A stretch of DNA of 64,000 nt from Bin87 sp034423575 (GTDB lineage Bacteria > Chloroflexota > Dehalococcoidia > Lucifugimonadales > UBA3495). Position numbers and translations under genes: made by a program. Location of the stretch: positions 1 to 64,000 of the forward strand of contig DAOUIF010000086.1 of the NCBI GenBank assembly GCA_034423575.1, written 5' to 3'. Shown here piece after piece: positions 32,401 to 41,450 of this stretch. Below the pieces are notes generated by a model. It did no database searches. It was not told where the DNA came from and saw only the letters and a program-made list of their open reading frames with translations. How positions within the stretch are numbered: position 1 is the stretch's first letter; each line of letters starts with the position of its first letter.

Positions 32401-33933
32401 CTACCTGGCGACGCTTTCCTCCCGGGTTTCACGGATCACCGTGACCTTGATCTGTCCGGGGAACTGCAGCTCCTTGGATACTTTGCCCGCGATGTCTCTT
32501 GCCAGGCTGGCGCAGGCCACGTCATCCACGTCGTTGGGGCTCACCATCACGCGAACCTCACGGCCCGCCTGGATGGCGAACGCCCGCTGCACGCCGTCGA
32601 AGCTGTAAGCGGTCTCCTCCAGCTCCCGCAGGCGCCTGGTGTACTGCTCGATGGACTCCTTGCGCGCGCCAGGGCGAGCGGCGCTGATCCCGTCGGCGGC
32701 TGCCACCAGGAAAGATTCGATGCTGGAATGGTCGTCATCGTGGTGTTCCAGTACGCAGTTGCAGACCAGCAAGCCGACGCCGTTTCGGGTCGTCAGGTCG
32801 TAGCCGATCTCCGCGTGCGGACCGGGTATCTCATGGGTCAGGGCCTTGCCAATATCGTGGAGCAGGCCGCCGGTCCGCGCCGTCTGCACGTTGGCGCCGA
32901 CCTCGGAGGCCAGCATTCCAGCCAGCAGGCCCACCTCGATGGAATGGGTGAGCACATTCTCGCCGTAGCTGTAGCGATACTTGAGCCGCCCCAACAGCCG
33001 GATAAGCTCGGGGTCCAACCCGCTCACTCCCACCTCAAAGGTGGCCTCCTCTCCGGCCCGCCACATCGTCTCTTCGATGTCGCGTTCGGCTCGGTTGACC
33101 GCCTCTTCGATGCGGGCGGGCTGAATGCGCCCGTCCTTGACCAGTTGAGTCATCGCCAGCCTGGCGATCTCCCGACGGACCGGGTCGAAGCAGGATAGCG
33201 TTACTATGCCGGGCGTATCATCGACGATGATGTCCACGCCAGTATGGGCCTCGAGGGCCCGTATGTTACGTCCTTCGCGGCCGATGAGACGACCCTTCAT
33301 CTCATCGTTGGGCAGGGAAACAACAGTTGTCGTGCTCTCCGACACAACGTCGGTAGCAAGACGGTTTATGGCGAGGGTGAGGATGCGTCGGGCGTTGTCA
33401 TCGGCCCGGGTTTGGTGTTCCTTCTCCAACTCATAGTAGCGGCGAGCCAGTTCGTGAGATGCTTCCTCTTCGCCACGCTTCAGCACGATGTCTCGCGCTT
33501 GGTCGACGGACAGCGATGCGATCCGTTCCAGCTCCCGGTTGTGCTGGTGCTTCAGGTCCTCGGCTTTTTGCAACTCGGACTTGGCGTGCGTTTCCCGCTT
33601 TTCCAGTTCCGATTCTTGCTCCTCCAGGGACTCCAGTTTACGGTCGAGCTGTTCTTCTCGCTGGATGTAACGGCGCTCCATGCGGTTGAGTTCGCGCCGT
33701 TGCTCCGTAATCTCTTTGTCACCGGCCTCGCGGATTTTCAACGCCTCTTCCTGCGCCTGCAGGATGATGGTGCGCTTTTCCTCTTCAGCCTGGGTGATGG
33801 TATCCGCAGCCTCCTCGCGGCTGCGCTCCAGTTGATTTCCGCCTTTTTTGGTTGACAGCAGCAGCCAAACCACCGCTGCTGTCCCTGTTGCTAGCCCTGC
33901 TGCCGCCAGGACGGAAAGGACGATTTCAAGCAT
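32401..33933 (-). CDS. rny: Ribonuclease Y
   Basis: 510 residues, normal length. Membrane anchor at 4-25, long coiled coil at about 32-180, KH domain with IGREGRNI (217-224) and HD hydrolase domain with HDIGKA (His359-Asp360) after a conserved YGENVLTHSIEV. RNase Y is the membrane-bound endoribonuclease that starts mRNA decay in bacteria lacking RNase E. Strong AGGAGG before the ATG. The 5' leader carries a small hairpin, CCGAGC-GTTA-GCTCGG (33953-33968 on the plus strand). Confidence 0.96.
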   Translation of the reverse strand: MLEIVLSVLAAAGLATGTAAVVWLLLSTKKGGNQLERSREEAADTITQAEEEKRTIILQAQEEALKIREAGDKEITEQRRELNRMERRYIQREEQLDRKLESLEEQESELEKRETHAKSELQKAEDLKHQHNRELERIASLSVDQARDIVLKRGEEEASHELARRYYELEKEHQTRADDNARRILTLAINRLATDVVSESTTTVVSLPNDEMKGRLIGREGRNIRALEAHTGVDIIVDDTPGIVTLSCFDPVRREIARLAMTQLVKDGRIQPARIEEAVNRAERDIEETMWRAGEEATFEVGVSGLDPELIRLLGRLKYRYSYGENVLTHSIEVGLLAGMLASEVGANVQTARTGGLLHDIGKALTHEIPGPHAEIGYDLTTRNGVGLLVCNCVLEHHDDDHSSIESFLVAAADGISAARPGARKESIEQYTRRLRELEETAYSFDGVQRAFAIQAGREVRVMVSPNDVDDVACASLARDIAGKVSKELQFPGQIKVTVIRETREESVAR

Positions 33934-33987
33934 CAGATCCTCCTCAATCCGTCCGAGCGTTAGCTCGGGATGTTTTGCCCTGACCTT

Positions 33988-34016
33988 ATCCTAGTGTTGG
34001 CCCTGGTCAAAGTCAA
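33988..34016 (-). promoter_or_regulatory. Promoter of the rny cluster
   Basis: Minus strand TTGACT (34016-34011), 17-base spacer, TAGGAT (33993-33988). The start codon lies 55 bases downstream. Confidence 0.6.
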
Positions 34017-34172
34017 GGAACGTCCCATCTCATGGGGCGTCTCATTTGCGGCAAGAGTTGATCCGCCAGCATCGAATCCGGCATATCTGCAACTCCTTGA
34101 TAGAGGCAGTGCGGCTATCCTGCGAATGTTGTTCAGACCGTACCAGGCGCCGCTTACGCCCCCGTATTTGGT

Positions 34173-34181
34173 TGTTATACT
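34173..34181 (+). promoter_or_regulatory. Extended -10 box of the MFS gene
   Basis: TGT-TATACT, an extended -10 with no clear -35, 30 bases before the GTG. The rest of the 278-base gap between rny and this gene holds only the rny promoter on the other strand. Confidence 0.45.
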
Positions 34182-34211
34182 GAGCGGCCACCGCCGCCCG
34201 GACAGGGCGCT

Positions 34212-35507
34212 GTGCCTCCCAACCAGCCCATGAGGCTTAAGTTGATCGCGCCGATGCAGAACCCAGAAACAGCTCACCGACCGGGAGAACCTGCCCCCGC
34301 TTTGGGAGGACGGGTCATCATCCCCGGACTGGCCACCGGGCACGTGGTGTTTCATTGGATCGTGCAGAGCTTCGTCGTTGCGCTGCCCGAGATCCAGCAG
34401 ACATTTCAGCTCAACACCGTCGGCGTTGGCGGCATCATGTCCGCGCGGGAGCTGGCGTCGGGGCTGGTGGCCCTCCCCGCAGGTGTGGTGGTGGACATCC
34501 TGCGTCGATATTGGGGACCGCTCCTGGCAGCGTGCCTGGGGGTTGCGGCCCTGGGCTGCCTGGCCATGGGAATCTCGCCGGTGTATCCGCTGCTCCTGGT
34601 CGGCATGGCGGTGGTGGCGATCTCCCACTCCATCTGGCACCTGCCGGCGTCGGCGTCGCTTTCTCACCACTTCCCAGAGCGACGCGGGGTCGCGCTGTCC
34701 GCCCACGGCGTTGGCGGCAGCGTTGGCGACGTCGTTGGTCCGGTGGCCACCGGAGCGCTGCTGGCGTTCTTGAGCTGGCGCGAACTACTCAGCGTGTACG
34801 CGATAATCCCGTTCTTCCTGGCCGCGTGCGCCATCTGGTCCCTGCGCAATATCGGTCGCGGCCGGGATGAGCCCGTAGTTACGTTGTCGGAGCGCGTGGA
34901 AGCGACCGGTAGCCTGCTCAAAACGCCGGCCCTCTGGGTACTGACCGCGGTGCGCGGTTTGCGCAGCATGGCGCTGGTGGCGCTGGTTACCATCCTGCCG
35001 TTGTACCTGGGGAACGACCTTGACATGGGTCCCGCCAATCGCGGGTTCCACATCGGGTTGCTGATCGCTGTGGGGTTGGTGGCCAAGCCGGCGGCGGGCG
35101 CGCTGTCCGACCGGATAGGCCGCAAGCAGGTGCTGGTGCCGGGACTGGTCTGGTCATGCCTGGCGACCCTGGCGCTGACGGTTTTCGACACCGGGATTCC
35201 GCTCACCATCGTGATCGCGCTGCTGGGGCTGTTCCTCTACCCGGACCAGCCGATTTTGACCGCCACGGTGTTTGACGTGGTGGGCCGGGACGTTGCGTCC
35301 ACCGGCCTGGGCGTCGTGCAGTCGTTCGCTTTCCTGATGTCGGTGGCGTCGCCGCTCATCGCGGGAGCTCTGTACGAAAGCTTCGGATTCGAGGCGTCCA
35401 TTTACTACATCGGTGCGCTGTTCGCGGTGGCGGCGGTGCTGTTCCTGGTGCTGCCCCTCTCGCGAAGGAAGGAGGCAGATGCAGAAGATCCCGGGGCGGC
35501 GGGATGA
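34212..35507 (+). CDS. Major facilitator superfamily transporter
   Basis: 431 residues from GTG 34212; ATGs at 34230 and 34254 are alternatives and no ribosome site decides. About 12 hydrophobic segments, with the MFS loop motifs ARELASGLVALPAGVVVDILRR (in parts) between spans 2 and 3 and GALSDRIGRKQVL between spans 8 and 9. It resembles general drug or organic-acid exporters; substrate unknown. A divergently placed neighbour of rny. Confidence 0.85.
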   Translation: MPPNQPMRLKLIAPMQNPETAHRPGEPAPALGGRVIIPGLATGHVVFHWIVQSFVVALPEIQQTFQLNTVGVGGIMSARELASGLVALPAGVVVDILRRYWGPLLAACLGVAALGCLAMGISPVYPLLLVGMAVVAISHSIWHLPASASLSHHFPERRGVALSAHGVGGSVGDVVGPVATGALLAFLSWRELLSVYAIIPFFLAACAIWSLRNIGRGRDEPVVTLSERVEATGSLLKTPALWVLTAVRGLRSMALVALVTILPLYLGNDLDMGPANRGFHIGLLIAVGLVAKPAAGALSDRIGRKQVLVPGLVWSCLATLALTVFDTGIPLTIVIALLGLFLYPDQPILTATVFDVVGRDVASTGLGVVQSFAFLMSVASPLIAGALYESFGFEASIYYIGALFAVAAVLFLVLPLSRRKEADAEDPGAAG

Positions 35508-35635
35508 TCCAACCGGCAGCCAAAGGGGCTGATGATGAGCCGCCCGGCGCGCTGACGCACCGTTATGGTCCGTTCCACGAGTACAGTTGCGCATTGTCGT
35601 CTGACCCGCGTCAACCCGGCCCGTCGAGGTTCAAC

Positions 35636-36379
35636 ATGACCACTACCCGAACCGCCGCGCTACCAGCCCAACCGTCGGTCCCACCCTTCGTCCTCCCTGG
35701 CATCCCACAGCGCCACCCCGAGGACACGACCTCCTTCAAACACCTGCACCAACCCGGCCAGACGCACCACGTATCGCAATACCTGGGCAACCATGACACC
35801 ACCCTGGTCACTGGGGACCGCTGCGTAATACTCGGCCCGGACTTCGACGCCAGAGAGAGCCGCTACCCCGACCTGCTGGTGGCCTTCAATGTTGACCCCG
35901 CCACCTACGAAGCTCGCAATGGCTACGTCATCTCTGAGCTGGGCAAGCCGCCGGACTTTATTCTGGAAGTAGCGTTCCGGCATACCGCCAGCGCTGACCG
36001 GGAGAGAAGAAGGATTACTACGAGCGTCTGGCGGTAGGGGTACTGGCTGTTCGACAGCGAAGGGGAGTTCTACGGATTCACGCTGCGAGGGTATCGGTTA
36101 GTGGACGGCAGGTATGAGGAGATCGAGCCGAACGAATCACGCCCCGGGGTGCTCCAGGGCTACAGCGCGGCGCTGAACCTGATCCTGAGGGCCGAGGGTG
36201 GCTGCCTGGGCTGGCACGACCCAACCACCGGGGAGCACATCCCGACCTTTCAATCGGAAAGGGCCCGGGCCGACGCCGCCGAAAGCCGGACCGAAGCGGA
36301 GCGAGCTGCCCGCGTCCGCGCGGAAGCGCGGGTGCAGGAGCTCGAAGCAGAGGTGAGCCGGCTGCGCGAGGGCCGGTAG
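35636..36379 (+). pseudogene. Uma2 family endonuclease-like gene with two frame disruptions
   Basis: The first 120 residues (from ATG 35636) and the last 110 (to 36379) are in the same frame and match the Uma2/DUF820 nuclease family: RYPDLLVAFNVDPATYEARN, ISELGKPPDFILEVA, then YWLFDSEGEFYGF and LQGYSAALNL with a C-terminal coiled coil. Between them, the expected EKKDYYERLAVG reads only in a different frame: an extra two bases near 36003 (GAGAGA) and an extra G near 36041 (GGGG) bracket it. The sum restores the frame but leaves TAG at 36035-36037. Recent decay or an assembly error are both possible. Confidence 0.75.
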
Positions 36380-36392
36380 CATAAACGTCACT

Positions 36393-36471
36393 GGATTCCG
36401 GCCCCGTATCAAGTACGGGGTGACCCCGCAGCGGAGTGCGGGGCAGGCTGTCCTTTCACCGGAATGACGGC
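36393..36471. repeat. Palindromic repeat, family C, long form
   Basis: Ends GGATTCCGG and CCGGAATGACGGC are the same terminal words as the short repeats at 49988 and 50430. Inside are two further hairpins, CCCCGTA-TACGGGG and CCCCGCA-TGCGGGG, giving a cloverleaf-like fold. It follows the broken Uma2 gene. Confidence 0.7.
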
Positions 36472-36586
36472 CTTTGGAAAAACCCTATACCAGCGCTTCC
36501 GCCGGTTGACCGGTATGGGCCGTTGCCCGTACCATTAAGGCACGGGCGGGGTTCAATCCCCGTCCTATCACACTGCGGGGGTTGAA

Positions 36587-36841
36587 ATGAGTTCGAGCTA
36601 TATCGGCAAGGTTGACAAGGCACGCAGGTACGCCGAGGAGCCGGAGCGGGTGAACATCCACACCTTTGAGGCTTCCTTCATCGGCAACCACAACACCTAC
36701 AGGGTCTCCTACCGCGACGGGGAGTGGCGCTGCGAGTGCGCCTTCTTCGCAACCCGACGGGTGTGCAGCCACATAATGGCCTTGCAGCGTATGCTCGACG
36801 AGATGCTCGAAGGACGAACCGCCGGAGTCGCCGCAGATTAG
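36587..36841 (+). CDS. Small SWIM zinc-finger protein
   Basis: 84 residues. The SWIM motif C-x-C-x(8)-C-x-H is present as CECAFFATRRVCSHI (about 49-63), preceded by a beta-rich segment YRVSYRDGEWR as usual for SWIM domains, which bind DNA or protein. Larger SWIM proteins are helicases or bacterial nucleases; this is the module alone. ATG with GGGGG upstream. No neighbour explains its role. Confidence 0.7.
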   Translation: MSSSYIGKVDKARRYAEEPERVNIHTFEASFIGNHNTYRVSYRDGEWRCECAFFATRRVCSHIMALQRMLDEMLEGRTAGVAAD

Positions 36842-36931
36842 CCGACGCTCTGCGCCAGATACCCGAGCACCCCTGCCGCCGGCGTCAAGCAATCGCGCCG
36901 GCGGATTTTTACCCCGGCCCAGGGCGCGGGG

Positions 36932-38191
36932 TCATTCTTGCCAGCGCCGGAATACCAGGCAGGCGTTCTGCCCGCCGAACCCGAAGGCGTTCGACAGCAC
37001 GACACCGACATCGGTCGCGCGTGATTTGTTGGGCACGTAGTCGAGGTCGCAGTCGGGGTCCGGCGACTCCTGGTTCACCGTGGGGTGGATTCGCTGGCTG
37101 GTGATTGTCTTGACGCACGCCACCGCCTCCAGCGCGCCCGACGCGCCCAGCGCGTGGCCGATCATCCCCTTGGTGCTGCTGATGGGAACCTGGTACGCCT
37201 TTTCGCCGAAAAGGCGCTTGATGGCAACGGTTTCCACCGCGTCGTTCAGCGGTGTGGAGGTGCCGTGGGCGTTGATGTAGTGAACGTCGTCGGCATGCAG
37301 TCCGGCGTCCGCTAGCGCTCCCGCCATGGCCCGGGCCGCGCTTTCTCCCGTTTCCTGAGGCTGTACCAGATGGCCGGCGTCCGACGTGGCGCCGAACCCC
37401 GCCAGCTCGCAAAGGATATTCGCGCCACGTGCGTGCGCGCGTTCCAACTCCTCCAAAACCAGGATGCCGGCCCCCTCCGCCGGGACGAATCCGTCCCGTT
37501 CGGCGTCGAAGGGGCGGCTGGCCCGCTGCGGTTCGTCGTTCCGCGTGCTCAGCGCGCGCATGACGGCGAATCCAGCCAACCCGAGCTGGCTGATGCCGGC
37601 CTCGGTGCCGCCGGTGACCATGACGTCGGCCACGCCGTGCCGTATGGCCTGCAGAGCCTCGCCGATGGCGTTGTTGGACGCCGCGCAGGCCGTAGTAGCC
37701 GTGGAGTTGTAGCCCCGCGCTCCCACGTATTGGCTCACGTTCGCGGCCGCCATGTTCGGCAGCACCATCGGGAAAAAGAACGGCGACATGCGCATGCCGC
37801 CCTTATCGACCAGGATCCGACAGTTCTCCTCCAGCGTGGAGAAACCTCCGTTCCCGTTGCCCAGCAGCACGCCAACGCGATAAGGGTCTTCCTGCGCCAT
37901 GTCCAGCCCGGCGTCCTCCACGGCCTGCAACGCCGCCGCAACCGCCATCTGCGAGAACCGGGCCATGCGGCGCGCCTCCCGCCGGTCGATGTAGTCGGTG
38001 GCGTCGAAATCGTCGGCCTGGCCAGCGATCCGGCAGGGATAATCCGTCGGATCGCACAGGGTCATCGGCCCGATGCCGGACACGCCGGCCACCAGGTTAG
38101 CCCAGAACTTGTCCGCGCTCAGTCCCAGCGGCGTGATCGCGCCCAAGCCGGTCACCACCACCCGCCGTCGCCCGCTTTCAGTCTGCATCAT
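36932..38191 (-). CDS. fabF: Beta-ketoacyl-ACP synthase II
   Basis: 419 residues. Catalytic triad Cys169 (TTACAASNN), His309 (INAHGTSTPLND) and His346 (STKGMIGHALGASG), with the full thiolase-fold motifs GFVPAEGAGILVLEE and NAFGFGGQN at the end. It elongates acyl-ACP chains with malonyl-ACP. No other fab gene or acyl carrier protein is adjacent, so this may be a stand-alone or secondary enzyme. The start follows a -10 box at only seven bases, with no ribosome site. Confidence 0.93.
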   Translation of the reverse strand: MMQTESGRRRVVVTGLGAITPLGLSADKFWANLVAGVSGIGPMTLCDPTDYPCRIAGQADDFDATDYIDRREARRMARFSQMAVAAALQAVEDAGLDMAQEDPYRVGVLLGNGNGGFSTLEENCRILVDKGGMRMSPFFFPMVLPNMAAANVSQYVGARGYNSTATTACAASNNAIGEALQAIRHGVADVMVTGGTEAGISQLGLAGFAVMRALSTRNDEPQRASRPFDAERDGFVPAEGAGILVLEELERAHARGANILCELAGFGATSDAGHLVQPQETGESAARAMAGALADAGLHADDVHYINAHGTSTPLNDAVETVAIKRLFGEKAYQVPISSTKGMIGHALGASGALEAVACVKTITSQRIHPTVNQESPDPDCDLDYVPNKSRATDVGVVLSNAFGFGGQNACLVFRRWQE

Positions 38192-38198
38192 GGCGACA

Positions 38199-38207
38199 AT
38201 TGTAGCA
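38199..38207 (-). promoter_or_regulatory. Extended -10 of fabF (leaderless arrangement)
   Basis: Minus strand TGC-TACAAT, ending seven bases before the ATG at 38191; no Shine-Dalgarno lies between. Confidence 0.55.
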
Positions 38208-38219
38208 GTCGCGTTCGGG

Positions 38220-39599
38220 TCAACGTAAATCGGGCGGGAGCAGGTCGGGATACGTCTCGGGTTCTATACCCAGGACGGCCTCCCGCGCTTCCGCGACCAC
38301 GAACAGCGAGCCGGTGACCAGCACCAGTTCATCTACGCCGGCTGCTTTCATTGCCTCGGCCACCGCGTCTCCGGTGTGTGCTGTGACCTCGACGTTGCCC
38401 GCGGGCATCCCCTGGTGCAGGAGCTGTTCAGCGATCTCCGCTGGCCGCATGGAACGCGGGTGCCGGGAGCGCGTGGCGATCACCCGGTGCGCGCGCTGCG
38501 CCAGCAGCTCGACCATGGCGTCCACCTGCTTGTCCCGTGAGAACCCCGCCACCACTATCAGGTTCCGGTGCGGCACGTAGGCATCCAGGGTTGCGAGCAG
38601 CGTCGCCATGGAATGGTCGTTGTGCGCGCCGTCCACCACCAGCGTCGGCTCGCGGCCCAGGACTTCCATGCGTCCCGGCCACTCCACCGACTCCAGCCCC
38701 TCAACGATCGCGTGGCGGTCGATGGCGTATCCCGCGTCGGCCAGGGCCTCCACCGCGCCCACCGCTGTGGCCGCGTTGTCTCCCTGGAAATCTCCCAGCA
38801 GGGGCAGCCGCAACCGGTAGGCATCCCGCCGACCGCGTATTTCCAGGAGTTGGCCCTCCATCGAAGCCTCCTTAACCTCCCAAGTGATTGTGTCCCCCAC
38901 CCGCGTCACCGGCGCCGACTGTTCGGTAGCGGCCCGTTCGATAGATTCCAGGGCGTCAGGAAACTGCGGGCCGACCACCACGGGCACTCCCGGCTTGATG
39001 ATCCCGGCCTTGTCGGCGGCGATCTCGCCGATGGTGTCGCCCAGGATTGCCATGTGGTCCAGGCTCACGGGGGTGATCACGCTGACTTCAGGTCTCACCA
39101 CGTTGGTGGCGTCCAGGCGCCCGCCCAGGCCGACCTCGATCACGCTGACGTCGACGCCGTCCTGCGCGAAACACTGGAAACCCATGGCCGTCAGGTACTC
39201 GAACAGGGTCGCCGGCCCGGCCTCGGGATCGGCCGCGTTGTCCCGGTGGTGTGGCCACACAGTGTCGGTCAGATCGGCGAACTGCTGCTTGGAAATCGGT
39301 ACACCATCCCGCCGGATGCGCTCGCAGAAGGAGTGCAGGTGCGGCGAGGAATAGAATCCGGTGGAATATCCGGCCGCTCGCGCGATGGACTCCGCCATGG
39401 CGGCCGTGCTGCCCTTGCCCTTGGTCCCGGCCACGTGTACCACTCCCCGGCGCCGGTGCGGGTTGCCCATGCGAGCCAGCAGATGCTCCACGTTGCGCAG
39501 GTCGTAGATCCGCTTTTGCCGCGGTTGGGCGGGGACCGAACGCTCGTGGTCAACCAGGCCCAGCAACCGGGCGACCGAATCCTCGTAACTTGCCGGCAC
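38220..39599 (-). CDS. folC: Folylpolyglutamate synthase / dihydrofolate synthase
   Basis: 459 residues from the GTG at 39599 (AAGGG just before). Mur-ligase family: P-loop VAGTKGKGSTAAM (about 56-68), a second nucleotide site SVITPVSLDHMAILGDTIGE in parts, and NDHSMATLL after VDGAHN. The enzyme adds glutamate to dihydropteroate and folates. It starts eight bases after the stop of the NAD-binding protein gene, so the two are probably co-transcribed. Confidence 0.9.
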   Translation of the reverse strand: MPASYEDSVARLLGLVDHERSVPAQPRQKRIYDLRNVEHLLARMGNPHRRRGVVHVAGTKGKGSTAAMAESIARAAGYSTGFYSSPHLHSFCERIRRDGVPISKQQFADLTDTVWPHHRDNAADPEAGPATLFEYLTAMGFQCFAQDGVDVSVIEVGLGGRLDATNVVRPEVSVITPVSLDHMAILGDTIGEIAADKAGIIKPGVPVVVGPQFPDALESIERAATEQSAPVTRVGDTITWEVKEASMEGQLLEIRGRRDAYRLRLPLLGDFQGDNAATAVGAVEALADAGYAIDRHAIVEGLESVEWPGRMEVLGREPTLVVDGAHNDHSMATLLATLDAYVPHRNLIVVAGFSRDKQVDAMVELLAQRAHRVIATRSRHPRSMRPAEIAEQLLHQGMPAGNVEVTAHTGDAVAEAMKAAGVDELVLVTGSLFVVAEAREAVLGIEPETYPDLLPPDLR

Positions 39600-39607
39600 A
39601 ATCCCTT

Positions 39608-40546
39608 CTAGCTGCCCGTGGACAGGCCCAGGTTGATGCGCAAGGCCTGCCCGGCAGTGATCTCCCGGACGTGGTCGATGTTCCCGTAGAGCGGTCTGGG
39701 GCGGAACCCGAAGGCGCGTTCCACAGAATTCGGCTCGGCCACGTTCCGCAGGGTCACCAGTTGCAGCATCGCGCGATTGATGGGCGCCCGGGGCGTCATC
39801 TTCTCCATGATGGCCACAGGGAGACGCATCTTCCACACCGGCACATTCACCCGGCGGGCCTTGCGACCCAGCGTTCGCGCCACGACGCCCACGACCTCGT
39901 TGTAGGACAACTGCTCCGGCCCGCCGATTTCGATAGTATGGTTCCCACGAATGTTGCCGCTGATGGAAAGGGCGATGCAGCGGGCCACATCATCGACGTG
40001 GATGGGCTGCAGGCGGTTGTTGCCCGAACCGATCACCGGAACGATGGGCATGGTGCGCACCAATGCCGCGACTGCGGTGGTGAACTCGTCGCCCGGACCA
40101 AAAATCAGCGACGGGCGCAGGATCACGTAAGGCAGCCCGCTGCCCACCACTGCCTGTTCCCCCTGCCATTTCGAGTACAGGTATTGGAGCCCCGGCCGGT
40201 CATCGGCTCCCAGCGCGCTCACGTGGATGACCCGCTTTACCGAGCCGGCGGCTTTGGCCGCCTCGACCACGTTGGCGGTTCCCTGCCGGTTGATGGCGTC
40301 GAACTGCCTTGGGCCGCCGCGGATCACCGCCACCAGGTGGACCACAGCGGTGGCGTCGCGGCAGGCCTCGGCCAGGGCGTCGGGGTCGCTCACATCCCCG
40401 TAGCAAACGTCCGTGGGCGGCGTGGCGAGTGCGCTCTCGCTACCCGGCCGGCGCACCATGACGCGCACTTCATGGTTGGTCTCCAGCAGTTGCTGGACCA
40501 CCCGTCGTCCCAACAGTCCCGTGGCACCGGTTACCAGAACGGCCAT
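39608..40546 (-). CDS. NAD(P)-binding protein, complex I NDUFA9-like / atypical SDR
   Basis: 312 residues. Rossmann motif VTGATGLLGRRVV (4-16), then VVHLVAVIRGG, INRQGTANVVEAA and YSKWQGEQAV, with the Ser/Tyr of classical SDRs replaced as in atypical SDRs. The C-terminal half (FGPGDEF, PIHVDDVARCI) matches the NDUFA9 / NmrA-like group. In plastids and bacteria such proteins bind quinone-related complexes or act as redox sensors; the role here is unknown. Upstream gene of folC. Confidence 0.8.
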   Translation of the reverse strand: MAVLVTGATGLLGRRVVQQLLETNHEVRVMVRRPGSESALATPPTDVCYGDVSDPDALAEACRDATAVVHLVAVIRGGPRQFDAINRQGTANVVEAAKAAGSVKRVIHVSALGADDRPGLQYLYSKWQGEQAVVGSGLPYVILRPSLIFGPGDEFTTAVAALVRTMPIVPVIGSGNNRLQPIHVDDVARCIALSISGNIRGNHTIEIGGPEQLSYNEVVGVVARTLGRKARRVNVPVWKMRLPVAIMEKMTPRAPINRAMLQLVTLRNVAEPNSVERAFGFRPRPLYGNIDHVREITAGQALRINLGLSTGS

Positions 40547-40754
40547 AACCCTCTCCCGGCCAACCCGCTTTTATCCATACTCGTTAGTTATGGTCCCATT
40601 ATAACACCGGCCTTCGCGGGCCTCCCGATCGCGCACCCCGTGATGACTCCGGCACGGCGATCGTCTTCGCCGCTGGCAGGCATTTGTGGTATCCTTTGCC
40701 CGCGCCGGCGGAGGGCCGGCGCGCATTCTGTCAGCCATCACCGGAGGTTGCGCT

Positions 40755-41441
40755 TTGTACCAGACCGTAAGCGATGCCACCCTGCAGGCTCTGTCCAAAA
40801 TCGACTCTCCGAGCATCTGCAACGCTATCGAAGGGTTCAACTTCCGTCCCAAGAATGCTGGCTTCATGATGCCGGAGATCAAGACCGTGTTCCAGGAGTA
40901 CCCTCCTCTGGTGGGTTACGCCGTCACCGGCGTCATCTCCGCCAACCGGCCGGAGGGGCGCAGCGTTGCCCGCGAGGACTGGTGGGACCTGATCGTGTCA
41001 GTGCCCGAGCCCCGGTTCATCGTGCTGCACGACATCGACAACCCACCCATCGGCGCCTACTGGGGCGAGGTCCAGTCCAACATCCACAAGGCGCTGGGCG
41101 CTGTGGCCGTGGCGACCGATGGCACGGTCCGCGATCTGGACGAAGTGCGCGAATTGGGGTTCCAGTTCTTCGCCAAGGAAGTGTCCGTGTCCCACGCATA
41201 CGTCCACATGGTGGACATGGGCATTCCCATCGAAGTGGGAGGCCTCACCGTGCATACCGGAGACCTGCTCCATGGCGACAAGCATGGCGTCACGAATATT
41301 CCCTTCGATCTGGCCGACCGGATCCCCGATATGGTCAGCACCATCGCCGATTACGAGCAGAAGACCATCGGCCTCTGCCAGTCGCCCGATTTTTCGCTGG
41401 ACGCCCTGAAAGAAGTCGCCAAGATCACACGCCCTTACTGA
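40755..41441 (+). CDS. RraA-like protein / HMG (oxaloacetate) aldolase family
   Basis: 228 residues from a TTG at 40755, chosen because GGAGG is seven bases upstream and family homology starts there. Key residues: ATDGTVRDLDEV with the Arg-Asp of the active site, preceded by GAVAV, and LLHGDKHGVTNIP. Relatives are either RraA proteins that bind RNase E or 4-hydroxy-4-methyl-2-oxoglutarate / oxaloacetate lyases. RNase E is not expected in an organism using RNase Y, and the full Gly-x(20)-Arg-Asp metal-binding motif favours an aldolase or decarboxylase. Confidence 0.8.
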   Translation: MYQTVSDATLQALSKIDSPSICNAIEGFNFRPKNAGFMMPEIKTVFQEYPPLVGYAVTGVISANRPEGRSVAREDWWDLIVSVPEPRFIVLHDIDNPPIGAYWGEVQSNIHKALGAVAVATDGTVRDLDEVRELGFQFFAKEVSVSHAYVHMVDMGIPIEVGGLTVHTGDLLHGDKHGVTNIPFDLADRIPDMVSTIADYEQKTIGLCQSPDFSLDALKEVAKITRPY

Positions 41442-41450
41442 CCTGGTGCC

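Noticed and set aside
36490..36586. A tRNA-like T arm (GGGGTTCAATCCCC) before the SWIM gene
   Set aside because: No matching acceptor, D or anticodon arms could be found upstream; at most a tRNA fragment, and it could as well be a chance GC hairpin.
40743..40760. RraA as an RNase E regulator
   Set aside because: The window carries RNase Y, not RNase E, and the protein keeps the residues expected of the aldolase/lyase branch, so a regulator of RNase E is unlikely.
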